This document shows positions 8,651 through 16,870 of a stretch of 64,000 bases of DNA, piece by piece. Both the position numbers and the translations under genes were made by a program. Each line of letters opens with the position of its first letter. Within the stretch, counting starts at the first letter, position 1. Location: assembly GCA_963823215.1 (NCBI GenBank), contig CAWGKT010000012.1, positions 496,001-560,000 of the forward strand, given 5' to 3'. The stretch is from CAIWHR01 sp963823215 (GTDB lineage: Bacteria; Pseudomonadota; Gammaproteobacteria; Burkholderiales; Casimicrobiaceae). The notes below the pieces were generated by a model. The model was given only the letters and a program-made list of their open reading frames with translations. It ran no database searches and was not told where the DNA came from.

Positions 8651-9925
8651 CTACGCCGCGCGTCTGACGCCGCCGCCCAGCTCGATGAACACGGCACGCA
8701 CTTCCTCGACTGCCCAATCGAGCGTCACGCGGTCGATCGTGAGCGGCGGCGCGAACCGCACGACGGCGCCATGCGTGTCCTTCGACAGGATGCCGCGCGC
8801 CAGCAGCCGGTCGACGACGTCGCGCGCCGTGATCCGTTCGCGGTCGACCTCCACGCCTATGAATAGGCCCTTGCCGCGGACCTCGCGGATCAGCGGGCTC
8901 GGGACGGTCCGCAGGCGCGCGAGCAGATGCGCACCGAGTTCTGCCGAACGCGCGATCAGGCCCTCGTCGAACAGCACTTCGAGCGCCGCGAGGCCGACGG
9001 CAGCCGCGAGGGGATTGCCGCCGAACGTGCTGCCGTGGTCGCCCGGCGTGAACACCTGCATCAGGTCGTCGGTGCCGACCAGCGCCGACACCGGCAGCAG
9101 ACCGCCGCCCAGCGCCTTGCCGAGGATGACGCCATCGGGCCGGACGTTCTCGTGCTCGGACGCCAGGAATTTTCCGGTGCGACCCATGCCGGTCTGGATC
9201 TCGTCGCAGATCAGGAGCACGTTCCTATCACGGCAGATACGCGCGCACTCTGCGAGATAACCGGACGGGGGAATGACGATGCCGCCTTCGCCCTGGATCG
9301 GCTCGACGAGGAACGCCGCGGTGTCGGGGCCGATCGCGCGCGCGAGCGCCTCGGCATCACCATAGGGAACCTGCCGGAAACCCGGCGTGAACGGTCCGAA
9401 ACCATCGCGATACTGCGGCTCGGACGAGAAGCCCACGATCGTGATCGAGCGGCCGTGGAAATTGCCCTCGCAGACGATGATTTCGGCACGGTCAGCGGGA
9501 ATGCCCTTGACCTTGTAACCCCACTTGCGTGCGGCCTTCAGCGCGGTCTCGACGGCCTCGGCGCCACCGTTCGCGGGCAGCGCACGGTCGAGACCGGTCA
9601 CTTCGGTCAAACGTTGCAGGAATGCAGGCAGCAGCTCGTTGTGGAAGACGCGGGACGTGACGGCAAGCCGCTGCGCCTGCTCGACCAGCGCCTGCACGAT
9701 GCGCGGGTGCGCGTGGCCGTGACTCACCGCCGAAAACGCACTCATCATGTCGAGATACCGGCGACCGTGCACGTCCCAAAGCCAGCAGCCGTCGCCGTGC
9801 GTAAGCACGACCGGCAATGGGTCGTAGTTGCGTGCCGCATGGTGCCGCTCGCGGGCGATCGCAGGACAGGCGGCGGCATTCCTGTGGACGGCTGGCGCCC
9901 GGCGGGCGCGGAATACGGTATCCAT
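8651..9925 (-). CDS. rocD: Ornithine--oxo-acid transaminase
   Basis: Class III PLP aminotransferase of ~424 residues, closest in pattern to ornithine delta-aminotransferase, which converts ornithine and 2-oxoglutarate to glutamate semialdehyde and glutamate. Markers are MSAFSAVSHGHAHPRI near the N-terminus, NGGAEAVETALKAARKWGY (PLP phosphate region), VEPIQGEGGIV, LLICDEIQTGMGRTGK with the cofactor Asp, and the Schiff-base Lys in VILGKALGGG. I chose the ATG at 9925 because GAGGAG lies about 6 bases upstream; the frame extends to 10051 without family similarity. It stands alone behind a 314-base gap and a probable terminator. Confidence 0.9.
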   Translation of the reverse strand: MDTVFRARRAPAVHRNAAACPAIARERHHAARNYDPLPVVLTHGDGCWLWDVHGRRYLDMMSAFSAVSHGHAHPRIVQALVEQAQRLAVTSRVFHNELLPAFLQRLTEVTGLDRALPANGGAEAVETALKAARKWGYKVKGIPADRAEIIVCEGNFHGRSITIVGFSSEPQYRDGFGPFTPGFRQVPYGDAEALARAIGPDTAAFLVEPIQGEGGIVIPPSGYLAECARICRDRNVLLICDEIQTGMGRTGKFLASEHENVRPDGVILGKALGGGLLPVSALVGTDDLMQVFTPGDHGSTFGGNPLAAAVGLAALEVLFDEGLIARSAELGAHLLARLRTVPSPLIREVRGKGLFIGVEVDRERITARDVVDRLLARGILSKDTHGAVVRFAPPLTIDRVTLDWAVEEVRAVFIELGGGVRRAA

Positions 9926-10239
9926 ACCGCTGCTCCTCATGCGAGTCGGATCCTGCTGGACCATGCGGAGCAGAAGGTGTGCCAGAGCCGGAATCGGCTT
10001 GTGGCCGCGAAGGGTGCATTGGCAGGCATCGAAGAAACAAGCGCCGGGCAATCCCGGCGCATGCCGCGAATCTTACGTTTCGTGCCGAAAAATGCCCGCT
10101 GCGGTGCAGCATGAGGGGAGCACCCCTGCCGGCTGCGTCCGGGCCCAATAGATCGTTCCCGCGTTTCGCGATCACGCCTTGCCGGACAAAACCTCGAGGC
10201 GAGAAACCGCCTCCGGCATCGACGAGCGAACCGGACCGG
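9926..10239. other. Intergenic region between rocD and the class V aminotransferase
   Basis: This 314-base stretch contains no convincing gene on either strand. It holds the hairpin described separately at 10041-10060 and presumably the promoter of rocD. No further repeat or RNA gene is recognisable. Confidence 0.6.
10030..10060 (-). terminator. Probable Rho-independent terminator of the class V aminotransferase gene
   Basis: A perfect 8-bp stem GCGCCGGG/CCCGGCGC with a four-base loop (10041-10060). Read on the minus strand it is followed by TTGTTTCTTC, a T-rich though interrupted tail. It lies about 180 bases past the aminotransferase stop and before rocD, so it would separate the two units. 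Confidence 0.55.
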
Positions 10240-11397
10240 TCAGTCGGCGGCCGGGACCCGTTGGCGTTCCCGCGCGATCGCCTGCAAAGCCTCGTCGAGG
10301 TGGCCCACGGTTCGCTCGATGTGGCCGAGCTTCTCGAGGCCGAAAAGGCCGATGCGGAAGGTCCTGAAGTCGGCGCCCTCGTCGCATTGGAGCGGCACGC
10401 CCGCCGCCGTCTGCAGACCGAGTTCGAGGAAGGTCTTGCTGCTCTGCAGGCCCGCGTCGTCCGTATAGCTCACGACCACGCAGGGCGCCTTGAAACCTGC
10501 AGCGGCAACGCTGGCGTAGCCGTTTCCCTCGAGCAGCGTCCGCACCCTTGCGCCGAGCTTCTCCTGAGCGGCAGTGAGTTGCGCAAAGCCGCGCGCGCGG
10601 GTCTCCAGCATCGCGTCGCGCGTTCGCGCGAGCGCATCGGTAGGCATCGTCGTGTGGTAGAGGTACGAACCGCCTTCGTAGGCCTCCATCACCTGCATCC
10701 ACTTCTTGAGATCGGCCGCGTAGCTGGTGCTCGTGGTGCCGTCGATGCGCTCGCGGGCGCGATCCGACAGCATCACGAAGGCGCAGCAGGGCGAGCCGCT
10801 CCAGCCCTTTTGCGGGGCGCTCACCAGCACGTCCACGCCGGTGGCCCTCATGTCCACCCACATGGCGCCCGAGGCGATGCAGTCGAGCACGAACAGGCCG
10901 CCCGCTTCGTGCACGGCGTCGGCCACCGCGCGGAGGTAGTCGTCGGGCAGGATAACGCCGGCGGCGGTCTCGACGTGCGGCGCGAACACGACCGCAGGCT
11001 TCTCGGCGCGGATGGTGGACACGACCTCGTCGATGGGTGGCGGCGCAAACGGCTCGTGCGCCCCGGCGCGCGCGCGGCGGGCTTTCAGCACCGTGCAGGA
11101 CGATGGTATGCGCCCCATTTCGAAGATCTGGGACCAGCGATAGCTGAACCAGCCGCTGCGAATCACGAGGCAGCGGCGATCGGCGGCGAACTGCCGCGCC
11201 ACAGCTTCCATGCCGAACGTGCCGCTGCCGGGCACGACGATGGCCGAGCGTGCACCATAGGCCTCCTTGAGCACGCCGGAGACGTCCCGCATTACGCCCT
11301 GGAACTTCCGGGACATGTGGTTCAGGGCCCGGTCGGTATAGACCACCGAGAACTCGAGCAGGCCGTCGGGATCGATGTTCGGAAGCAGGCCAGGCAT
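10240..11397 (-). CDS. Class V aminotransferase (alanine/serine--glyoxylate type)
   Basis: Fold-type I PLP enzyme of 385 residues in the alanine-glyoxylate / serine-pyruvate / phosphonopyruvate aminotransferase group. Visible are IVVPGSGTFGMEAVARQF (PLP phosphate region), FAPHVETAAGVILP, FVLDCIASGAMWVDM with the ring-nitrogen Asp, and VLVSAPQKGWSGSP containing the internal-aldimine Lys. The ATG at 11397 follows CAGGGAGTCCCCC, a good ribosome site, and gives the normal N-terminus MPGLLPNIDPDG. It is followed by a hairpin terminator and has a 213-base gap upstream, so it is probably monocistronic. The amino donor is not determined. Confidence 0.87.
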   Translation of the reverse strand: MPGLLPNIDPDGLLEFSVVYTDRALNHMSRKFQGVMRDVSGVLKEAYGARSAIVVPGSGTFGMEAVARQFAADRRCLVIRSGWFSYRWSQIFEMGRIPSSCTVLKARRARAGAHEPFAPPPIDEVVSTIRAEKPAVVFAPHVETAAGVILPDDYLRAVADAVHEAGGLFVLDCIASGAMWVDMRATGVDVLVSAPQKGWSGSPCCAFVMLSDRARERIDGTTSTSYAADLKKWMQVMEAYEGGSYLYHTTMPTDALARTRDAMLETRARGFAQLTAAQEKLGARVRTLLEGNGYASVAAAGFKAPCVVVSYTDDAGLQSSKTFLELGLQTAAGVPLQCDEGADFRTFRIGLFGLEKLGHIERTVGHLDEALQAIARERQRVPAAD

Positions 11398-11610
11398 GGG
11401 GGACTCCCTGTTCGCAATGTTTCGGAATGCAGGGGGCCATCGAATTGGCGCTCCCCGCGTAGACCCCACGGATTGTAGCAACCAATGGCCGAAGGTTCGC
11501 GCCTTTCTGCGCGTCGGCGAGACCAGAACTCCAGGTATCCCCGGGACTCGCGGCCTTCATCGACGCAATCCGGTTGCCGGCCAGGGCCAGAAAGAGCCGT
11601 TGATCGACAT

Positions 11611-12675
11611 TCACGATCGCAATCGGTTGAGCAGCGGTGCCCACGAATCGCGGCTGGGCGCGCCCGCCACGACCAACGCGGCCGCCTTGTAGCGCGCGTA
11701 ATCCGCGCGTAGCGTCGTCGCGGCGACGTACAGGCTCTCGGCATCGGGGTTGGCAAGCGCTATGCCGGCGCCGAACGGCTCGATCAGGGCGGCGCTCCAC
11801 GTGCCCGCGGTGGCGACGATCGGGCACCCATGCGCCAGCGCGTCCAGCGTCACGCCGCTGACGCGGTCGCGGAAATCCGCGCGATCGTAAGGCTGCAGGC
11901 AGATGCTGCCTGGGAAGTTCGCAGCGTACGCCTCCGGCGAGGGCGTGTCGCGGATCAGCGTGAGCGACGGGTAGTGCGTGGCCTCGAGCCGCGCGATGTC
12001 CGCGCGGGTCGCGGCATCGTACTTGCCGTAGTGATCGGCGGTCGTCTGGACGGCGATCGGAATGACTTCGTTGCGCGCTGCCAGAAGTTGGACCAGATCC
12101 ACGACGATCCGGAAGCCTTTGTCCTGCCTCGCGGCGCCCGCGTAGAGCAACTGCCGGAACGGCACCACACCCGCCGCGTCCGGCGGCGGCGGTGCCGGAT
12201 ACGGCAGCGGCAGAACATGTGCGAACCCACAACCGCGGAACACCTCGACGACACTGTCCGTGGTGCCGAGGATCACGACCTCCGGCTGCCGGGCCGCGAA
12301 CCGTTGCAGGAGACGCAGCTTGCGCGACGTCGGCCTAATCCAGTGGAAATAGAGGAAGACCCGGTCGGGTCCGATGTGTCCACGAGCGGCAACGTCGAGC
12401 AGCGCGAGGTCGCTCGTGCGCGCGGTCGTGATCACGATCCGGCCCGGGCCGCGGACGAGCCGGCGCAGCAGGTAGAGCGACTGCGGCAGCCGGATGCGCC
12501 GCCGGAAGAACGGGTGAATCGTGACGCCCGGCCCGAAGGCCAGGCCCTCCGCTCCTTTGCCACTCCACAGGTCGATGGCGGCGGGCGCGGCCGCGCGGAC
12601 GAAGCTCGAGACCAGCGCGTGACAGTGGCCCGAGTACCCCTCCAGCGTCGGCTCGACGACCTGGATCGCGTGCAT
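11611..12675 (-). CDS. Glycosyltransferase, GT4-like
   Basis: Putative GT-B glycosyltransferase of ~354 residues, probably acting on cell-envelope glycans at the inner face of the membrane. The C-terminal half shows the donor-binding pattern of GT4 proteins: RQLLYAGAARQDKGFRIV, PEAYAANFPGSICLQPYD and DRVSGVTLDALAHGCPIVAT, where the E/S-rich loop contacts the nucleotide sugar. No signal peptide or membrane helix is seen. The ATG at 12675 overlaps the upstream stop (TGATG), so it is translated together with the family 2 glycosyltransferase. The sugar and acceptor are unknown. Confidence 0.78.
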   Translation of the reverse strand: MHAIQVVEPTLEGYSGHCHALVSSFVRAAAPAAIDLWSGKGAEGLAFGPGVTIHPFFRRRIRLPQSLYLLRRLVRGPGRIVITTARTSDLALLDVAARGHIGPDRVFLYFHWIRPTSRKLRLLQRFAARQPEVVILGTTDSVVEVFRGCGFAHVLPLPYPAPPPPDAAGVVPFRQLLYAGAARQDKGFRIVVDLVQLLAARNEVIPIAVQTTADHYGKYDAATRADIARLEATHYPSLTLIRDTPSPEAYAANFPGSICLQPYDRADFRDRVSGVTLDALAHGCPIVATAGTWSAALIEPFGAGIALANPDAESLYVAATTLRADYARYKAAALVVAGAPSRDSWAPLLNRLRS

Positions 12676-13424
12676 CAGCGCGTCCGCAGCAGCGAGAGCT
12701 TCGCGTAGCGGTAGTACGTGCCCTCGGCCGTGGCCACCGCCAGCATGAATCCCTCGCGGCCGTCGAGAAAACCGGCGCGCAGGAAGTACGTGCGGACGAA
12801 GGCCCACAGCGCGCGCGCTACCGCCTGGGCCAGCCCCGCCGACTTGCCGTCCTGCCGCAGGCGTTTCGCGGCCAGCGTCGAATAGCTGTTCATCTTGACC
12901 AGCATGTCGTCGAGGTCGACGAAGGTTTCGTGCATGATCGGCTCGCGCAACGTGCCGGTGTTCCCTTCGACGATGACGCGCTCATGGACGGTGTCGTCGG
13001 AAAAGCGCGCGCTGCCCCGGCGGAACAGGCGTACCACGTGGTCCGGCCACCAGCCGGAGTGGCGCATGAAGCGTCCGCAGAAGCTGGAGCGGCGCGGTAG
13101 CCGGAATGCCGCAGCGCCGGTGGGTTCCTCCCCCACGGCGCGCCGGATCTCCTCCGCGGACTCGGCCGTCAGCCACTCGTCGGCGTCGAGCGACAGCACC
13201 CAGTCGCCGGTCGCGAGATCGAGCGCGCGATTCTTCTGCGGGCCGAATCCGGGCCAGTCATCGGTCACGGTGACTTTCGCGCCGAGTTCGCGCGCGATCT
13301 CGACAGTGCGGTCGCTGCTGCCCGAATCGACCACGACGATCTCGTCGGCGAAGGCGACCGAGCGCAGCGCGCGCGCAATGGACGCTTCCTCGTTCATCGC
13401 GATCAGAATGACCGACAGCACCAT
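12675..13424 (-). CDS. Glycosyltransferase family 2, WaaE-like LPS core type
   Basis: GT-A glycosyltransferase: VLSVILIAMNEEASIARALRS, IVVVDSGSSDRTVEIA and WVLSLDADEWL (DxD metal/nucleotide site) in the first 110 residues. The tail resembles the lipopolysaccharide core glucosyltransferase WaaE/KdtX family: FCGRFMRHSGWWPDHVVRLF, VHERV and EPIMHETF. ATG 13424 is preferred; AAGGG eight bases before it serves as ribosome site and is itself part of a repeat element that fills the gap to the preceding amidohydrolase. It lies downstream of nucleoside-uptake genes on the same strand, an odd pairing that may reflect read-through or a shared promoter rather than shared function. Confidence 0.87.
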   Translation of the reverse strand: MVLSVILIAMNEEASIARALRSVAFADEIVVVDSGSSDRTVEIARELGAKVTVTDDWPGFGPQKNRALDLATGDWVLSLDADEWLTAESAEEIRRAVGEEPTGAAAFRLPRRSSFCGRFMRHSGWWPDHVVRLFRRGSARFSDDTVHERVIVEGNTGTLREPIMHETFVDLDDMLVKMNSYSTLAAKRLRQDGKSAGLAQAVARALWAFVRTYFLRAGFLDGREGFMLAVATAEGTYYRYAKLSLLRTR

Positions 13425-13496
13425 TGGGGCACCCTTGGCGCTGCGCGCCTTCCCTCCGAGAGGGAGCAGTTCGCGCTTGGGACGGCCCGGCGCGCT
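13425..13496 (-). repeat. Diverged copy of the intercistronic palindromic repeat (copy H)
   Basis: On the minus strand this gap reads GGGCCGTCCCAAGCGCGAA, then a TCCCTC/GAGGGA hairpin (13451-13465), then AGCGCCAAGGGTGCCCCA up to the ATG. This is the same plan as the copy at 45400-45483. It fills almost the whole space between the amidohydrolase stop and the glycosyltransferase start, and its end supplies the ribosome-binding AAGGG. Confidence 0.65.
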
Positions 13497-13500
13497 CACG

Positions 13501-14814
13501 TCACCTCCCGATCCGGAAATTCGTCGTCGCGGGCCGTCCGGGGAGTTCGAGCGCTGCAGTCGCCGCAGGCGTGCGCGCGACGATGCGCCCGCGGCGCACT
13601 ACGGCGAGCCGCGCCGCGCGCAACCGTATCGCTTCCACCGGGTCGCGCGCGTCGAGCAGCACGAAGTCGGCGTGGCATCCCGGCGCGAGGCCGTAGCCGG
13701 GAAGGCCGAGGATCCTGGCCGGCACGACCGTGACCGCGTCGAAGCACGCGCGCATCGCTGCCTGCCCGGTCATCTGCGCAACGTGCAGTCCCATGTGCGC
13801 CACCTCGAGCATGTCGCCCGAGCCCAGCGGATACCACGGGTCGAGCACGCAGTCGTGGCCGAACGCGACGTCGATGCCCGCCGCCATCAATTCCGGTACG
13901 CGCGTCATGCCGCGGCGCTTCGGGTAGGTATCGTGGCGACCCTGGATCGTGATGTTGATCAGCGGATTGGCGATCGCCGCGACACCGGCTTCCGCGATCA
14001 GCGGGATCAGCTTCGACACGTAGTAATTGTCCATCGAATGCATCGACGTCAGGTGCGAACCGGCCACACGCCCCGACAGGCCCAGCCGCCGCGCGTGGTG
14101 CGCCAGCGTCTCGATGTGCCGCGAAGCCGGATCGTCCGTCTCGTCGCAGTGCAGATCGACGGGGAGCCCTCGCCGCGCCGCGATTTCGCAGAGGATGCGC
14201 ACCGACTCCGCGCCGTCGGCCATCGTGCGCTCGAAATGCGGAATGCCACCGACGACGTCCACCCCCTTGTCGAGCGCGCGCGTGAGGTTGCCGAGCCCGC
14301 CCTCCGAGCGCAGCAGGCCGTCCTGCGGAAACGCGACGAGCTGCAGGTCGAGATACGGGCGCACGCGCTCGCGCACGTGCAGCAGCGCTTCGACGGCCAG
14401 CAGGCGCGGGTCGCAGACGTCGACGTGCGAGCGGATCGCGCAGAGGCCCCTGGCCACCGCCCAGTCGCAATATTCGAGCGCCCGGTCGACCAGCGCTTCC
14501 ATCGTCAGCAAGGGCTTCAGCTCGCCCCACAGGGCGATGCCTTCCAGCAGCGTCCCCGACGCGTTGACTCGCGGCAGCCCGAACGACAGCGTGGCGTCCA
14601 TGTGGAAGTGCGCGTCGACGAATGGCGGCGTCACGAGCTGCCCCTGCGCGTCGAGCTCCGTCGCGCCGCGTGCGGCGGCAAGCTCGGCATGCGGCGCAAC
14701 CGCGGCGATCCGGCCGTCGCGCACCGCGATGTCCATCGCCATGCGCCCGTCGGGCAACGCCGCATTGCGGACGACGAAATCGTATTGCACCGAAGCAGAG
14801 GGCGTCGCGTTCAT
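13501..14814 (-). CDS. Cytosine deaminase-like metal-dependent amidohydrolase
   Basis: 437-residue amidohydrolase very like CodA, which deaminates cytosine to uracil. Metal ligands and catalytic residues can be read in order: H-x-H in FVDAHFHMD, H and E in VDLHCDETDDP, H in VAGSHLTSMHS and D in VAFGHDCVLDPWYPLGSGD. The final motif, followed by EVAHMGLHVAQM, is strongly CodA-like. Related enzymes deaminate isoguanine or creatinine, so the exact base is not certain. Its start overlaps the stop of the upstream permease (ATGA), placing it in the BMP transporter operon and upstream of uracil handling. That supports a role in feeding imported pyrimidine bases into the uracil pool. Confidence 0.85.
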   Translation of the reverse strand: MNATPSASVQYDFVVRNAALPDGRMAMDIAVRDGRIAAVAPHAELAAARGATELDAQGQLVTPPFVDAHFHMDATLSFGLPRVNASGTLLEGIALWGELKPLLTMEALVDRALEYCDWAVARGLCAIRSHVDVCDPRLLAVEALLHVRERVRPYLDLQLVAFPQDGLLRSEGGLGNLTRALDKGVDVVGGIPHFERTMADGAESVRILCEIAARRGLPVDLHCDETDDPASRHIETLAHHARRLGLSGRVAGSHLTSMHSMDNYYVSKLIPLIAEAGVAAIANPLINITIQGRHDTYPKRRGMTRVPELMAAGIDVAFGHDCVLDPWYPLGSGDMLEVAHMGLHVAQMTGQAAMRACFDAVTVVPARILGLPGYGLAPGCHADFVLLDARDPVEAIRLRAARLAVVRRGRIVARTPAATAALELPGRPATTNFRIGR

Positions 14815-15737
14815 CGCTCACCTTTGCGATAGGGTTTCATCAGCGCCTGCGGGTAGGCGGCACGGCGCGCCATGACCACGAGTGCCAGGATCGACAGCGC
14901 GTACGGCAGCATCAGATAGACCTGATAGGGCAACCCTGCCCCGCTCGCCTGCTGCAGTCGCAGCTGCAGCGCATCGAAAGCGGCGAACAGTATCGCACCG
15001 GCGAGCGCCTTGCCGGGGCGCCATGACGCGAAGACGACGAGCGCCACGCAGATCCAGCCGCGGCCGTTGACCATGTTGAAGAAGAACGCATTGAACGCCG
15101 ACAGCGTGAGGAAAGCGCCGGCCACGCCCATCAGCGCCGAGCCCGCGACGACGGTCCACATCCGCACCGCGATGACGTCGATGCCCTGGCCTTCCGCCGC
15201 GCCCGGATTCTCGCCGACCATGCGCACGGCAAGCCCCATCGGCGTGCGGTTGAGGATATAGGCGAGCGCGGGCACCGCGCAGAGCGCGAGCAGCGTCAGT
15301 GGCGTCTGCGCATCGAGCACGGGGACGCCGAGCCAGCCCATCGGCGCGAACGGCTCGATCGTCGGCGGTGTCGTCACCTGCGGCAGCGTCACCCGATAGG
15401 CATACGACGCAACACTCGTCCCGAACAGCGTGACGCCGAGGCCCGATACGTGCTGCGACAGCCCGAGCGGCACCGTGAGGATTGCGTGCAGCAAGCCGAG
15501 CCCGGCTCCGGCGAGCGCGGCCACACCCACGCCGGCCCAAAGCCCGGCGCCCTGATAAACGGCGAGCCAGCCGGTGAATGCACCGACGACCATGATCCCC
15601 TCGATGCCGAGGTTCAGCACGCCGGCCCGCTCGCAGAGCAGCACGCCCAGCGTGCCGAAGACGAGCGGCGTGGCGATGCGCAGCACCGCAACCCAGAACG
15701 CGGCCGAGGCGACGATGTCGAGGATGTCGGCGGCCAT
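14811..15737 (-). CDS. Nucleoside-type ABC transporter permease (BmpD/NupQ-like)
   Basis: Inner-membrane permease of the branched-chain/ribose fold with about 8-10 hydrophobic helices. Family signatures are ATPLVFGTLGVLLCERAGVLNLGIEGIM near the N-terminus and NRTPMGLAVRMVGENPGAAEGQGI, a loop preceding the ATPase-contact region that recurs in BMP-linked nucleoside permeases. The ATG at 15737 sits two bases after a palindromic repeat that fills the gap from the partner permease; a longer frame to 15761 lies inside that repeat and is not used. It is the second permease of a BMP-type importer and its stop is coupled to the cytosine-deaminase-like gene. Confidence 0.9.
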   Translation of the reverse strand: MAADILDIVASAAFWVAVLRIATPLVFGTLGVLLCERAGVLNLGIEGIMVVGAFTGWLAVYQGAGLWAGVGVAALAGAGLGLLHAILTVPLGLSQHVSGLGVTLFGTSVASYAYRVTLPQVTTPPTIEPFAPMGWLGVPVLDAQTPLTLLALCAVPALAYILNRTPMGLAVRMVGENPGAAEGQGIDVIAVRMWTVVAGSALMGVAGAFLTLSAFNAFFFNMVNGRGWICVALVVFASWRPGKALAGAILFAAFDALQLRLQQASGAGLPYQVYLMLPYALSILALVVMARRAAYPQALMKPYRKGER

Positions 15738-15739
15738 GT

Positions 15740-15818
15740 CAGTCCCGCCGGGCCGCCCCAAGGGACTGACCCGCCCCCTCGGGGGGCAGCGAGCAAGGCG
15801 AGCGTGGGGGTCGTTTCA
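15740..15818 (+). repeat. Intercistronic palindromic repeat (copy A)
   Basis: Element with three blocks on the plus strand: an outer stem CAGTCCC...GGGACTG (15740-15768), a GC stem CCCCCTCGGGGGG near 15773-15787, and the tail GAGCGTGGGGGTCGTTTCA. It occupies the entire gap between two minus-strand permease genes; the outer stem ends two bases before the downstream ATG. Confidence 0.85.
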
Positions 15819-15820
15819 TC

Positions 15821-16870
15821 TTAGCGCCAATGGATCCGATAGCGCGCCAGCATCGTCGCCACCAGCATCGCGATCAGTGACGCCGCCACGATGACGTCGG
15901 CGATGTACGTGGGCACTGCGATCGCGCGGCTCATGCTGTCCGCGCCCACCAGGATGCCCGCGACGAAGATCGCTGCGGCGACGACGGCGATCGGATTGAG
16001 CTGGGCCAGCATCGCGATGACAATCCCGGTGTAGCCGTAGCCCGGCGACATGTCGAGCGTCAAGTACCCGGCGCGCCCCGCCACCTCGATGCAGCCGGCG
16101 AGCCCTGCCAGCGCACCGGAGAAGAGCGCGGTCCTGACGACAACGGCCTGCACCGGCATTCCCGCGAAGGCGGCGGCGCGCGCGTTGGCGCCGACGGCGC
16201 GCATCTCGAAGCCGAAGGCGGTGAAGCGGTCGACGATCCACACGAGCACCGCGAGCGAGAGCGCGATCAGCAGGCCCGAATGCACGCGCGAGCGCGCAGC
16301 GAGCCGCGGGAGCTCGAGCTCGGCGGGGATCGCGACCGACTGCGGCCAGCCCAGCGCGGCCGGATCCTTCATCGGCCCGTCGAGCAGCATCGACACGAAC
16401 AGGAGCGCGATGAAATTGAGCAGCAGCGTCGTGACGACCTCGTCGACATGGAATCGCGTCTTGAGCAGCGCCGGTCCCAGCAGCAAAAGCGCGCCTGCCA
16501 CCATCGCCGCGGCCGCCATCAACGGGAACAGCAATGCCGGCGGTAGCGGCAGTCCGGCGCCGCCGACCGCGACGGCGGCCAGCGCGCCGATGTAGAGCTG
16601 ACCTTCCGCACCGATGTTGTAGAGCTTCGCGCGAAAGGCGACGGCCACGGCAAGGCCGGTGAGAATCAGCGGCGTCGCGCGCGTGAGCGTCTCCGACACC
16701 GCGAAGCCCGAGCCGAAGCCGCCTTCGAGCAGCAGCAGGTAGGCGCTGCCCACGGGAACGCCGGCCCATGCCACCAGCAGCGTGCACACGACCAGCGTGA
16801 ACACGATGGCCGCGAACGGCGCGGCGAGCTGCAAGGTCCGGGACACCTCGGCGCGCGCCTCAAGCCGCAT
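15821..16870 (-). CDS. Nucleoside-type ABC transporter permease (BmpC/NupP-like)
   Basis: Inner-membrane permease of ~350 residues, partner of the preceding permease. It has an N-terminal helix AAPFAAIVFTLVVCTLLVAW, then LTRATPLILTGLAVAVAFRAKLYNIGAEGQ, the hallmark of this family, and FHVDEVVTTLLLNF. The cytoplasmic loop FGFEMRAVGANARAAAFAGM would contact the ATPase. The ATG at 16870 is chosen because GAAGAGG lies six bases upstream; it overlaps the end of the ATPase gene by 11 bases. A GTG at 16888 is an alternative. The transporter probably imports nucleosides or bases, as judged from BMP-family relatives and the pyrimidine genes around it. Confidence 0.9.
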   Translation of the reverse strand: MRLEARAEVSRTLQLAAPFAAIVFTLVVCTLLVAWAGVPVGSAYLLLLEGGFGSGFAVSETLTRATPLILTGLAVAVAFRAKLYNIGAEGQLYIGALAAVAVGGAGLPLPPALLFPLMAAAAMVAGALLLLGPALLKTRFHVDEVVTTLLLNFIALLFVSMLLDGPMKDPAALGWPQSVAIPAELELPRLAARSRVHSGLLIALSLAVLVWIVDRFTAFGFEMRAVGANARAAAFAGMPVQAVVVRTALFSGALAGLAGCIEVAGRAGYLTLDMSPGYGYTGIVIAMLAQLNPIAVVAAAIFVAGILVGADSMSRAIAVPTYIADVIVAASLIAMLVATMLARYRIHWR